From positions 1-64,000 of the forward strand of contig CAZAMB010000017.1 of assembly GCA_964486335.1 (NCBI GenBank): a stretch of DNA of 64,000 bases, given 5' to 3'. Shown piece after piece: positions 43,640 to 52,568 of the stretch. The notes beneath the pieces are model-generated. The model was given only the letters and a program-made list of their open reading frames with translations. It ran no database searches and was not told where the DNA came from. Within the stretch, counting starts at the first letter, position 1; every line of letters starts with the position of its first letter. The position numbers were made by a program, and so were the translations under genes. Source of the DNA: CAZAMB01 sp964486335 (lineage in GTDB: Bacteria; Planctomycetota; Phycisphaerae; UBA1845).

Positions 43640-45109
43640 TCAGGTCATCTCCGGATCCGCAGGACGACGCACTGAACGATCCGGAGGCGATTTTGGCTCG
43701 TCTTCGACACTCTGCTCGGGCAAACGCCCGGAATCTGTTTTGATCGGCGGCGCGGGCGACGGGGTTCGCTGCTTGGTCGGCGGGGCGGCGACCCTGGGCT
43801 TCTCGTCGTCGGCCTCGAACTCCTTGAGGATTTCCTGCTCCTCGGTACTTGCCATCATCGCGTCCATCCCGGTTTCCAGACCGCTGACGAGATCGGCGTC
43901 GGCTCGAAGCGTCTCGAGCATCTCTTCGGCCGCCACGGCATGCTCGGTCAGTTCCTCGGTGTCGGGAAGTTTCGCTACCTGGCCCTGCTGAATCAACGTC
44001 AGGTTGTGGATGTCGGTGCTGATGATGTTGATCTGCTGGTTCAGCATTGCGGCGGTGGTGTTCTGGCGAGCGATGTCCTTGCGAAGCTGGGCCAGTTGGG
44101 CGGCGAGCCGGCGGCGCGGAACCGCCGAGGTTGCGGCCTTGCCCTGTTCGAGAAGCTCGGATTCCTTTTTTTCGAGCTTAATGATGTCGTCGTAAATGCG
44201 GTCACGGCGCTGCGACAGAGCGGCCCGACGTTCCGCCAGCACGTTGATCTTGGCGGCTTCTTCGCCCTCGCCGGAGAACAACTGCCGGATGCGATCGATG
44301 ACGTTCATGCCCTTCTTCTCCATTCCACGCATCGGCGCGCCGCGAAACAGCAGGAATTCTCCGTCCTTGCGGGTGACACGAAGCTCCGGATCGGTCGCCG
44401 CAATCTGTTCAAACCCCTCGCGGACGACCGGCTCCGGGAGGTTGGCCGCCCGGGCGATCGACGAGACCGAAAGCCCTCCGGTGAGCAGGTCGGCGCTTCG
44501 ATCCTCGATCACTCTTCGGACGCGCTCCACCTTTTGCTTCGCGCTTTCGGGGTCGAATATTCGCAACAGTCGCGGATCGACGGTTTCTCCGGCCGGCAAT
44601 GTTCGCCATCCGCCCGAACCGTCGGGTTCGATGAGCACGATCGAGACGCCGGGCAGGTCCATTCGAACGCCTTTGGCCTCTTCGGTAAAGCCGCTCGGAC
44701 TGCACACGCCGATGATGTGCGGGACCTTTCGATCGCCCGCCAGTTTTCGGACGTGGTCGGACAGTTCGCCGAGTCCGATGGGCGGCGCGTCGCCCTTGTT
44801 TCCGGAAGCGAAATGATCGAGCGGGCTGAGCACCGAGGCAATGGCCACGCCGGTCCGCCGTTTCCAGAACATCAATCGGCGCTCGAAACCATGCAACGCA
44901 ATGCGGCGGTTGGCAGGAAGCGATTTGAGCCGTTCCTTGTCGAAGATGCGGTGCGACGCCATCAGGGCTTTGAGACGATCCGTTTCGTCGAACTCCGCGC
45001 GCTGCCAGAACGCGCCGCGAAAGTCGCGCCCCTTGGCGGCCTCGAAGTTGGTCTCCATGGCCGACAGGAAATCGGTCTCGCACTTCAATGGATGTCTGGA
45101 GTCACTCAT
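43640..45109 (-). CDS. Winged-helix plus ESCRT-III-like fusion protein C
   Basis: The 489-residue protein has an unassigned N-terminal domain (about 1-185, including HIIGVCSPSGFTEEAK and SIVLIEPDGSGGW). A winged-helix-like domain follows at about 190-257 (LTGGLSVSSIARAANLPEP, then RVTRKDGEFLLFRG). The ESCRT-III-like module starts at 268 with an amphipathic GMNVIDRIRQLFSGEG, a helical hairpin (285-378, turn EQGKAATSAVP), and shorter helices 385-434 (EELTEHAVAAEEMLETL, GLETGMDAMMASTEE). A Pro/Asp-rich tail (435-489) ends it. The layout recalls eukaryotic CHMP7, which joins winged helices to a Snf7 domain. It is encoded 17 bases after the zinc-ribbon gene and before gene B. Confidence 0.6.
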   Translation of the reverse strand: MSDSRHPLKCETDFLSAMETNFEAAKGRDFRGAFWQRAEFDETDRLKALMASHRIFDKERLKSLPANRRIALHGFERRLMFWKRRTGVAIASVLSPLDHFASGNKGDAPPIGLGELSDHVRKLAGDRKVPHIIGVCSPSGFTEEAKGVRMDLPGVSIVLIEPDGSGGWRTLPAGETVDPRLLRIFDPESAKQKVERVRRVIEDRSADLLTGGLSVSSIARAANLPEPVVREGFEQIAATDPELRVTRKDGEFLLFRGAPMRGMEKKGMNVIDRIRQLFSGEGEEAAKINVLAERRAALSQRRDRIYDDIIKLEKKESELLEQGKAATSAVPRRRLAAQLAQLRKDIARQNTTAAMLNQQINIISTDIHNLTLIQQGQVAKLPDTEELTEHAVAAEEMLETLRADADLVSGLETGMDAMMASTEEQEILKEFEADDEKPRVAAPPTKQRTPSPAPPIKTDSGRLPEQSVEDEPKSPPDRSVRRPADPEMT

Positions 45110-45126
45110 GCCCGGTTACGCTCAAA

Positions 45127-45435
45127 CTACCACAATGAACTCGGCCGTTGTGCTCGTATTCCGCGTTTCACATCGTTTCCAAGACTGCCGCCGCACTGAC
45201 TGCAAAAGCGGGCCTCACGGTACTCTACCCGACGGCAGCGATCGTGCCGACAGATCCGCCCTCGGCGCAGCCCGACCAAGAACGACCCGGAAGTTACGGC
45301 TCGCGGTCGCGGCCATCCGAACAGCCTCCGGACGGCGCTCGCCATCAGGCGCACCACGAAATAGACGGTGCCGATGATGAAGGCGGCGCACCCCAGCACG
45401 AGCGCGAGCGCGATGAGTAACAAATCGCCATGCAC
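45127..45435 (-). CDS. Small membrane protein with zinc-ribbon cysteines
   Basis: GTG 45435 has GGAG at 7-base spacing; TTG 45441 is also in frame. The 102-residue protein has one hydrophobic N-terminal helix (LLLIALALVLGCAAFIIGTV), then a basic stretch and RICRHDRCRRVEYREARFCS followed by QCGGSLG, an arrangement that fits a zinc ribbon. The gap to protein C is 17 bases and to the kinase 22, so all are probably in one operon. No family is recognised. Confidence 0.7.
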   Translation of the reverse strand: MHGDLLLIALALVLGCAAFIIGTVYFVVRLMASAVRRLFGWPRPRAVTSGSFLVGLRRGRICRHDRCRRVEYREARFCSQCGGSLGNDVKRGIRAQRPSSLW

Positions 45436-45457
45436 GGCCAAGCTCCTTCATGATCCG

Positions 45458-46489
45458 CTAGGCCAGAATGCCAAGGTCCTTCCCGCAGAAGATGCAGAAC
45501 CGGTCGGCGCGGTGGACGTATCCACCGCAGGCCGGACAGCGCGGCACGGACATCGCGAGTTGCCGACCGCATCCGATGCAGAACTGGTCATCGGGTTGGG
45601 TCGTCGTTCCGCAATCGGAGCAAAGAGTCGCCCCGCCGCGCGCCCGATGTCCCGGAAGCGGAGGCGGTGCGGCTTTTTCCGCCGAGAGCGCCGCCAGCAT
45701 GTCGTCAGCCGATGCGAAGCGCCGGTCCAAACGGGCGTACGACCGTCGAAACACGTCGTCCAGATGGGGTGGTACGCCGTCGCGCGTGGCACTGGGGAGA
45801 TCGGTTCCCTGCGGCCTTTCGCCGGTCAGCATTTCGTACAGGATCAACCCGCAGGAATACAGGTCGCTGCGGGCGTCGATATCCTTTCCTTCCTTTTGTT
45901 CCGGCGACATGTACGCGAGCGTGCCGGCGATGTCGCGGCCTTCCTCGGCCAGCAGGCTGCCGCTCTGCATCATCGATTGGGCCGTCTCCTTGCCTGCCTG
46001 TCCCAGACCGAAGTCGGTCACCTTGACGGCCTGCTCGGTGATCGAAGCGATTTTTTCGGTCGGGCATCCAATCAGGATGTTGGCGGGCTTGATGTCGCGG
46101 TGGATCATGCCGCCGCGATGGGCGGCCGAGAGCGCCTGAAGCACGCCGCGCAAGATGGTCGAGGCGGACGCGATCGGCAATTTCTTGCCCCAGGATTCGA
46201 TTACCTGTCGGAGCGACGGGCCATCGACGTATTCCATGATGAGGTAGGGCGGATCGGCATAGGGATCGAGGTCGATGGCGCGAACGATGTTGGGGTGTCG
46301 CAGGCCGTGGATGGCCACGCCTTCGCGCTGGAGGTTGCGAACATACTTGGGATCGGTGGGAATCTTGATGGCCACGGCGTCGCCGAAGACATGATGCCGT
46401 GCCCGCCAGACCTCGCCGAAGCTGCCCGAACCGACCCGCGCTTCGAGCAGGTAGTTGTGGATCCGGTCGCCTTCACGCTGATTGGCCAT
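45458..46489 (-). CDS. Serine/threonine protein kinase with C-terminal double zinc ribbon
   Basis: From ATG 46489 the 343-residue protein has a Hanks-type kinase domain: glycine loop VGSGSFGEV, Lys42 in AIKIP, HRDIKPAN (Asp132) and DFGLG (Asp159), then an activation segment and AYMSPEQ. At about 283-343 it carries two CxxC-paired zinc ribbons (CSDCGTTTQPDDQFCIGCGR and CPACGGYVHRADRFCIFCGK). There is no transmembrane segment. It could phosphorylate the neighbouring coiled-coil proteins; that is inference from gene order. A longer N-terminus from 46540 lacks support. Confidence 0.93.
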   Translation of the reverse strand: MANQREGDRIHNYLLEARVGSGSFGEVWRARHHVFGDAVAIKIPTDPKYVRNLQREGVAIHGLRHPNIVRAIDLDPYADPPYLIMEYVDGPSLRQVIESWGKKLPIASASTILRGVLQALSAAHRGGMIHRDIKPANILIGCPTEKIASITEQAVKVTDFGLGQAGKETAQSMMQSGSLLAEEGRDIAGTLAYMSPEQKEGKDIDARSDLYSCGLILYEMLTGERPQGTDLPSATRDGVPPHLDDVFRRSYARLDRRFASADDMLAALSAEKAAPPPLPGHRARGGATLCSDCGTTTQPDDQFCIGCGRQLAMSVPRCPACGGYVHRADRFCIFCGKDLGILA

Positions 46490-46570
46490 GGCGGAATTCC
46501 CAAATTGCACCGAAGTTGCGATGCACGGGCGGAACGGCAATTGCGCCGCGCGAGCGCACGCCCCGCGGCG

Positions 46571-46975
46571 CTACGCCTCTTCCCATCGGTTCGCCTGATA
46601 CTCGCAAACCTTGAGATTATAAACCCCGGCGGAAAGGAATCCAAGAAAAAGGATCATCCAGGTGAAGCCGCCCAGGCCGGTGATTCGCCCCATCAGACAG
46701 AAAGCGACAACCGCGTCGGCGAGCGTATACCCGCCGAGCATCGCTCCGGACGCCGCGTTGGATTCGAGCTTCATCACCCACGGCGTGACGAAAAACGTCG
46801 CCCACGGCAACACGGCCACCACACCCAGCCACACGGCCACGTACTTGAGCGTCATCCAGATGGTTTCGAGCTGTTCGGGATGGTTCCAGAACCAGATCAC
46901 CGCCCCTGCGCCGGAGACGACGAGAATGGCGGTCACGACCTTGCCGGTGACGTACGAGCCGATGGTGGTCAACAT
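46571..46975 (-). CDS. Small multi-pass membrane protein, unknown
   Basis: The 134-residue protein has three or four hydrophobic segments (AILVVSGAGAVIWFW; YVAVWLGVVAVLPWATFFV; TLADAVVAFCLMG; WMILFLGFLSAGVYNL) and a short charged tail. No family is recognised. It is 82 bases upstream of the kinase and is the first gene in this minus-strand run. ATG 46975 follows a GGGAT string. Confidence 0.7.
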   Translation of the reverse strand: MLTTIGSYVTGKVVTAILVVSGAGAVIWFWNHPEQLETIWMTLKYVAVWLGVVAVLPWATFFVTPWVMKLESNAASGAMLGGYTLADAVVAFCLMGRITGLGGFTWMILFLGFLSAGVYNLKVCEYQANRWEEA

Positions 46976-47306
46976 GGTTGATCCCGATCCCTTGCGGCCG
47001 ACCGATAACCTCCCGCTTTAGCGGGTGCATCGCCACGCCGCACAATCTAAGTTTACCACTCGGAAAGCAGCTGTGCGATTCCAAAACGCGACGCCGTCTA
47101 TAACGGATTCGGCGATCGGTGGGAATTATCCGGTGTCCATGTGCGAATGGCCGCTCTAGCAGCAATTCGGATTCATTGCGCGTAAGAAAAAACGCATTTT
47201 CGGCGACATTACTTCGGGGGGCTTGGGGGGCGATCGTGCGAGGGCAAGGCATTGTTCGGGCCCTTGGCATGTGTTTTGCAATTTGTTCGGCGGAGGAGGT
47301 GTTGTC
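46976..47306. other. Divergent promoter gap upstream of the kinase/coiled-coil cluster
   Basis: No gene is supported. A short hairpin CCCGC-TTTA-GCGGG lies at 47012-47025. The gap probably carries promoters for the minus-strand cluster and for the plus-strand BNR protein. Confidence 0.45.
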
Positions 47307-48890
47307 GTGGTGCGGGAATGGGTGGTGTGCCTGATGGCGTGCGGGGTCGTGGATGGCGTCGCGGTCCCTGCGGGCGAAATGAATTCGAGCGGTCCGGTGC
47401 GGCACTGCGGGCCGTGGGTGCGGGATGGGTTCGCGTCGATTCAGCTCAACGTGGATCGATATGGTTGCAACATCGTGGGCGATGCGGCCAACGAGACGAC
47501 GATCGCCGCCGATCCGACGGAGCATAGAAATCTGGTCATCGGCTGGCGGCAATTCAACGATGTGACGGACTCTCTGCGAGAGGCGGGCTATGCCTACAGT
47601 CACGACGGCGGGCGCACGTGGGTCTATCCCGGCGTTCTCGCGCCGGGGGCGTTTCGAAGCGATCCGGTGATGGCCGCGGGACCGGCGGGCGAGTTCTATT
47701 ATTTCGGGACGGCGTTTGATTCGCCCTACACGTTTTTCCGCTCATACGACGGCGGGGTGACGTGGAATGATTCCACGCTTGTCGACTTCATTGACAAACC
47801 GTGGATGGCGGTGGACCTCACTGACGGTATTGGACGTGGAAACATCTACATTTGGCGGAGTCCTTCCAGGCTTTGGCGGTCCGTCGACAGCGGCGCGTCC
47901 TTCCAACGTTTTTTCACAAACCGGGGAACGAGTACTCCGTCCACGATTGCCGTTGGCGTGAATGGGGAAGTGTACCTCATTGGTCCAGGTGCGGGAATTA
48001 CGATGTCGGTCGACGCTAGTGATCCGCAAAGCGAACCGGTTTTTGAAATCCTTGGAGGCCCCCATGCCTTCGGACCCACGGGGGACTTTGGGGCCCCGCC
48101 GAACCCGGGGGGACTCTTTGGTCAGCCGTGGATCGCCATTGACCATTCCGATGGACCGACGCGCGGCAACCTCTATGTTCTCGCCAGTGTTCGTTTGGAT
48201 GACGGAACGCTTGATGTGCGTTTCGCGCGGAGCAGCGACGGCGGCGCGACCTGGGACGAGACCGTTCGGGTCAACGACGACGCTGTCGACAGCGGCGCCT
48301 ATCAGTGGTTCGGGATGATGTCCCTCTCGCCTGACGGACGACGCATCGACGCGGTCTGGAACGACACGCGCAACAGCGGGCAGGACAACCTCTCGGAACT
48401 GTACTATTCCTTCTCGACCGACGCCGGCGACACCTGGTCGCCGAACATTCCCGTCAGCCCCATGTTCGACAGTTGGATCGGGTTCCCCTCCGGAAGCCCC
48501 AAGCTCGGCGACTATTACCACATGGTCTCGGACAATCTGGGCGTCAACGTCGCCTACGCGGCCACGTTCAACGGCGAACAGGATGTTTACTTCCTGCGGA
48601 TCGGGCCGTGGGACTGCAACGGCAATGACCTCGACGACGCGCGGGACATCGCGGAGGGGGTCAGCCTGGACTGCAACGGCAACGATGTGCCCGACGAATG
48701 TGAATACCGCGCCGACCTCGACGGCGACGGACTCACCACCTTGACCGACCACACGGCGTTCGTTTCAGAAATCACCGGCCCGGATGCGCCTTTCGACGAG
48801 CAATGCGCCGCTCTGCTCGACATCGACCACGACGCCGACATCGACCTCGCGGACTTTTATGGATTGCAGAGGGTGTTCGTTGGACGGTGA
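47307..48890 (+). CDS. BNR-repeat (sialidase-like fold) exported protein with dockerin-like tail
   Basis: I choose GTG 47307, preceded by GGAGGAGG at 7-base spacing, giving about 527 residues with a short hydrophobic signal-like N-terminus. Asp-box repeats typical of sialidase/BNR propellers are present: YSHDGGRTWVY, RSYDGGVTWND, RSVDSGASFQR, RSSDGGATWDE and STDAGDTWSP. There is no FRIP motif or clear sialidase catalytic Arg triad, so an enzymatic role is unproven. The C-terminus has DCNGNDLDDARDIAEG, DLDGDGLTTLTDHTAFV and DIDHDADIDLADF repeats of dockerin type. Confidence 0.85.
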   Translation: MVREWVVCLMACGVVDGVAVPAGEMNSSGPVRHCGPWVRDGFASIQLNVDRYGCNIVGDAANETTIAADPTEHRNLVIGWRQFNDVTDSLREAGYAYSHDGGRTWVYPGVLAPGAFRSDPVMAAGPAGEFYYFGTAFDSPYTFFRSYDGGVTWNDSTLVDFIDKPWMAVDLTDGIGRGNIYIWRSPSRLWRSVDSGASFQRFFTNRGTSTPSTIAVGVNGEVYLIGPGAGITMSVDASDPQSEPVFEILGGPHAFGPTGDFGAPPNPGGLFGQPWIAIDHSDGPTRGNLYVLASVRLDDGTLDVRFARSSDGGATWDETVRVNDDAVDSGAYQWFGMMSLSPDGRRIDAVWNDTRNSGQDNLSELYYSFSTDAGDTWSPNIPVSPMFDSWIGFPSGSPKLGDYYHMVSDNLGVNVAYAATFNGEQDVYFLRIGPWDCNGNDLDDARDIAEGVSLDCNGNDVPDECEYRADLDGDGLTTLTDHTAFVSEITGPDAPFDEQCAALLDIDHDADIDLADFYGLQRVFVGR

Positions 48891-48940
48891 GACCGACAAG
48901 ACAGACCCACGATGCAATGGACTTCGGTGTGGGGAGGCTG

Positions 48941-50329
48941 TCATGCCGCCGGGGCGGCGGCGGTGACGATGCGGTTCTTGCCGCGGGCTTTGGCGTCGTA
49001 GAGAGCGCGGTCAGCAAGGCGGATCAGTGTCTCCGCGTCGGCAGCGTCGACGGAATGCAAGCTGGCGATGCCCACGCTCATGCGAACGGTGGCTTCGGGA
49101 AAACGCTCCGCCAATTCCGCGTTGAAGCGGGCGACGATGCGTTCACCCAGAATGTTGGCCCGCTCGGTGTCGGTTTGCGGAAGCAGGAGGATGAACTCGT
49201 CGCCGCCGTATCTTGCGGCCACGTCGGCGGTGCGCAGTTGCCCGACGATCGTTCCGGTGGCGAGCTGGAGCAGTTCATCGCCGCGCTGATGGCCGAAAAT
49301 GTCGTTGGCTTTCTTGAAGTCGTCGAGGTCGATCATCATGCACGACAAGTCGGAGCGGTAGCGCAATGCCTCGGCGAAGCTGCGATTCAGCACCTCGCCG
49401 AAGTGGCGGCGATTGTAGAGTCCGGTGAGCGGATCTCGCGAGGCAAGCTCGCGAAGCTGCTGGGTTCGATAGGCGACGCGCTCTTCCAGTTCGGCGTTGA
49501 GTCGGGCCATGCGCATGTGCGTCTGCTGATGCTGGTCGGCCATCTGGTTGAACGCGCCGGCGAGTCTTCCGATTTCATCGCGGCGGTGAACGTGGCTTCG
49601 GATATCGAGTCGGCCCTCGGAGAATCCGTTCATGGCTTCGGCCAGGCCTTCGAGCGGTCCGACGATTCGGCGAACGAGGAGGAATCCAAAGGGGATCGCG
49701 GCGACCAGGGAAAGCAGTCCGACGCCGATGACCAGATCGAGGCGGCTTTCCATGGATCGCTGCCAGTTGTTGGCGACGATGCCGGTGCGGACATATCCAA
49801 GAAGCCGGCGCGGCGGAGCGAGGTCTTCGGCAACCTCGTCGCTTTTCAACGTGATCGGGTAGGTCACGTCCATCAAGACAACGTCGCGCCGCGGATCGGC
49901 ATGAACGGCCGGATGTCCCGCCAACGAAGCCTGCGGCGGCACGTAGCGATGCGGAAGCGGCAGGTCGCTCGCGCCGGCGTGTTCGGCGACGGCGATTGGA
50001 GACCCATCGGCATCCACGATTTCGACATAAAGGAGGGGTTGCCCGTCGGCGGATTCGTCGAGCAGACGGCGAAGCGTGGTCAGGTCGTTGGCCTCCAACA
50101 GCGGCGCGGAAGCCCTTGCGAGAAGCGAGGCGGCCGCAACGACTTCCTGATCGTGTCGCTGACGATCCAGTTCACCGCCCCAGCGCAGCAAGTACACCGC
50201 CACGGCCGAGGTGACCGTCAGGGTCAGCACGACGACCACGGTCGTGGCTTTGAACTGTAGGCTGGTCAGCACGACGCCCCAGCGCGCCCATCTTCGAGAA
50301 GGAAACCGTGTCTGGGGTGAGGTCGACAT
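48941..50329 (-). CDS. HAMP-GGDEF diguanylate cyclase
   Basis: The 462-residue protein from ATG 50329 has a membrane helix near 25-48, a periplasmic sensory region (about 50-175), a second membrane helix (about 180-205), a HAMP domain (RRIVGPLEGLAEAMNGFSEG) and a GGDEF domain with the intact RYGGDEFILLLP motif (about 375-379). RTAD begins 9 residues before GGDEF, so there is an RxxD inhibitory site. It should make cyclic di-GMP in response to a periplasmic signal and be feedback-inhibited. Its stop codon is overlapped by a single 22-bp repeat unit. Confidence 0.93.
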   Translation of the reverse strand: MSTSPQTRFPSRRWARWGVVLTSLQFKATTVVVVLTLTVTSAVAVYLLRWGGELDRQRHDQEVVAAASLLARASAPLLEANDLTTLRRLLDESADGQPLLYVEIVDADGSPIAVAEHAGASDLPLPHRYVPPQASLAGHPAVHADPRRDVVLMDVTYPITLKSDEVAEDLAPPRRLLGYVRTGIVANNWQRSMESRLDLVIGVGLLSLVAAIPFGFLLVRRIVGPLEGLAEAMNGFSEGRLDIRSHVHRRDEIGRLAGAFNQMADQHQQTHMRMARLNAELEERVAYRTQQLRELASRDPLTGLYNRRHFGEVLNRSFAEALRYRSDLSCMMIDLDDFKKANDIFGHQRGDELLQLATGTIVGQLRTADVAARYGGDEFILLLPQTDTERANILGERIVARFNAELAERFPEATVRMSVGIASLHSVDAADAETLIRLADRALYDAKARGKNRIVTAAAPAA

Positions 50330-50578
50330 GAGGCTCCATTTTGCTCGGAGACGAACAGACACGCGGCGCATCCGCTCGCAGGTTGCACCCTCGAACAGCA
50401 ACATCGGGTCCGGCCGATCGTCCGCCGCCCGCCTATGGGACTATCGGCCCTTATATGCGCCGGCTGAATCTTGGCTCTTGGCGGTCAAAGTCAGGGAGGC
50501 GATCAAGCGGATTCACGCAATGAGGCCCTTCGGATTGAACCCGGCGCGGCAGCACTGGCACGTCGAAATAGCCGAGTT

Positions 50579-51592
50579 CTACCGGCGTTTGGACCCGACG
50601 ATTTCGGCTTCGGCGGGGTGCCTTGCACGCTCGCGAAGCGTGTCCATGGCGTCGCGGACCTCGTTGGCCATTCGAGAATTGGGAAAGTCGCGGATAAGCT
50701 CCAGTCCGATGTCTAGAGCGTCCTGCCAGCGTCGCTCGTTCACGGCGAAGCGAAACTGAATGCCGAACTGGAGCAGTTTTTCCTTGAACACATGGCGTGC
50801 CGACGCCTGAAGCGCCTGGGCCTCGGCGGGCGAAAGGTACTGGTCGAGCTCGCGCAGAATGTCAATGGCGTGATCGGTATCGCTTCGCCGCACGGCGTCA
50901 TCCCAGGCGGCCTTGAGTTCCGCCTTGTGAGCTTCCCTGGCCGCGCGAAGCCGATCGGTCAGGCCGACGACGCGCGGGTCGTTGGGAAGCGCGACCAACA
51001 GGCGATCGATTTCTCGTTGGGCACGGTCCCACTGGCGGGAGAGAAGATGTCCTTCGATCATATCGACGGCTTCGGAAAGGCGCGTGGCGATCTTCGCCAG
51101 CCGAGCATCGTCGAGTTCCTCGCGAATGCGTTCGGCCTCTTCCTTGTAGCCGAACCGCCGCTCCATTTCGTCGATCAAGCTGAGTCCGGCTTCCCACCGC
51201 TCCATGCGGATGTCGTTGCGAATCGCTTCGCGCAGGGCCTCCAGTTCTTCCTCACGGCGGGCGAGGGACTTCGCGGCGTCTGAAATCCGCGTGTTTTGCG
51301 CAATGGTGCTGAGCGTATCAAACTGCTTGCCGACGACTTCTCGAAAATCTCGCAGCTCATCGAGCTGACGGGCTAACGTAGATTCCATCTTCAGGAGGAG
51401 CGGCGCGAAAATCATGGCCAGCAGGACGATGAGGAGGACAAACAACCCGGCGGCCACCAGCCAGACCTTCGGAGATGAACCGTAACCCGCCAAACCCAGC
51501 CCGACCAAGAGCACGGCGCCAAGGATGGCGGCCACGCAGACGGCGTTTTGAAGCCATCGAAGCTGAGAAAATCGTGTCGAAGGAAGCGGCAC
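50579..51592 (-). CDS. Membrane protein with two TM helices and a long helical cytoplasmic domain
   Basis: The 337-residue protein starts at GTG 51592 with AAGGAAA upstream. Two hydrophobic segments (AVCVAAILGAVLLVGLGLAG and VWLVAAGLFVLLIVLLAMIF) are followed by a long, charged helical region with coiled coil (65-130) and TPR-like repeats (ERWEAGLSLIDEMERRFG, QWDRAQREIDRLLVALPNDP, RRWQDALDIGLELIRDFPNS). No family is recognised, and it may be a scaffold. It is not in close spacing with its neighbours. Confidence 0.72.
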   Translation of the reverse strand: MPLPSTRFSQLRWLQNAVCVAAILGAVLLVGLGLAGYGSSPKVWLVAAGLFVLLIVLLAMIFAPLLLKMESTLARQLDELRDFREVVGKQFDTLSTIAQNTRISDAAKSLARREEELEALREAIRNDIRMERWEAGLSLIDEMERRFGYKEEAERIREELDDARLAKIATRLSEAVDMIEGHLLSRQWDRAQREIDRLLVALPNDPRVVGLTDRLRAAREAHKAELKAAWDDAVRRSDTDHAIDILRELDQYLSPAEAQALQASARHVFKEKLLQFGIQFRFAVNERRWQDALDIGLELIRDFPNSRMANEVRDAMDTLRERARHPAEAEIVGSKRR

Positions 51593-51759
51593 GTGGGTTT
51601 CCTTGGGGTCTTGCCCTGGTTATCGGATTTGGATTTCGCCCCTGGAGCTAGCGAAATCCCGTCCTTCGTTCGTCAATCGGGTGGTGCTGCAAAGCGTCAT
51701 CGTAGTTTTTCGACAGCGGTCGTCAACTCCGTTTGGGCGGGCGGCAGAGGACGCCCGCA

Positions 51760-51972
51760 TTAAGCTGCATGAACCACCATGACGTCCTTCTGTTCATCCG
51801 CGGATGCCGTCTCAGGCTTTTCGAGGCGCATTCTTTGCGCCTTCTTTTCGCGCTCCTCCAGATTTATCAGGGCGGATTCGACGGCCTCCAATTCGGTCGC
51901 GATGAGACGCAGGAAGATCAGCGCTCCCCACGCGCACACGGTCGCCATGATGAGTATCGTCCATCCGCTCAT
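51760..51972 (-). CDS. Small membrane/coiled-coil protein
   Basis: This 70-residue protein has one N-terminal membrane helix (ILIMATVCAWGALIFLRLIA) and a short Glu/Lys-rich helix (ELEAVESALINLEEREKKAQ), then a polar tail. It lies 167 bases upstream of the larger two-TM protein on the same strand and may function with it. No family is recognised. Confidence 0.5.
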   Translation of the reverse strand: MSGWTILIMATVCAWGALIFLRLIATELEAVESALINLEEREKKAQRMRLEKPETASADEQKDVMVVHAA

Positions 51973-52568
51973 TTCGTCTTGTCGTCCCTACCTGAATACC
52001 TATCGGAACATTGAAGGGGACGGGGAAGTCATCGGAACCCCCTACGTAGTTGCGTCATGCGGCTCGTTCGTCGCTTGGAGTCAAGAAGGCTGGAGTTTTT
52101 GTCAATATCTGGATGCCGGCAGAATGCCGACCACGTTGCGGAATCGGGTCGCAGGGCTGAATTGCCGGAGGGCTTTCCGTTTCATTTTCGGACGAAAACG
52201 ACGGAATAGGTTCGGGAAACGGTCTCAACAAAAGAAACCTGTGCTGGAAGTGGTTACGGCGAAAGCGCGAATTAGCGCGCGATTCGCCGCGGAATTGGGG
52301 CCATCGCGCAATGACGTGAACGGATCGGATCGCTGGCTTTCGCGACGGGAGATCAACATGTGCCTCGAGCTCTCGTGTGGTTGTCGTTTTTGAGCTGCCT
52401 GCTACGAGTTTTCCGTCGTCGGCATGGGGTTTGCAATCGAAGTGGATCAAGTCAAACGGTCGACCGGTCGGCCTGTGGAAAGGTTGGAGGGGGTTTGCGT
52501 CCTCAGAGCGAGCGCGCGGCTCTCAGATTTAAGAATTGGCCTCCCGATTCGACCAGAGGGGGGGCATT
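51973..52568. other. Long non-coding gap before the cytochrome gene
   Basis: Short open frames here have no recognisable protein character. No repeat family, RNA or clear operator was found. Confidence 0.45.

Noticed and set aside
52055..52450. 131-codon minus-strand frame in the gap before the cytochrome gene
   Set aside because: Composition is His/Ser/Arg-rich with no domain or signal, and there is no convincing ribosome-binding site.
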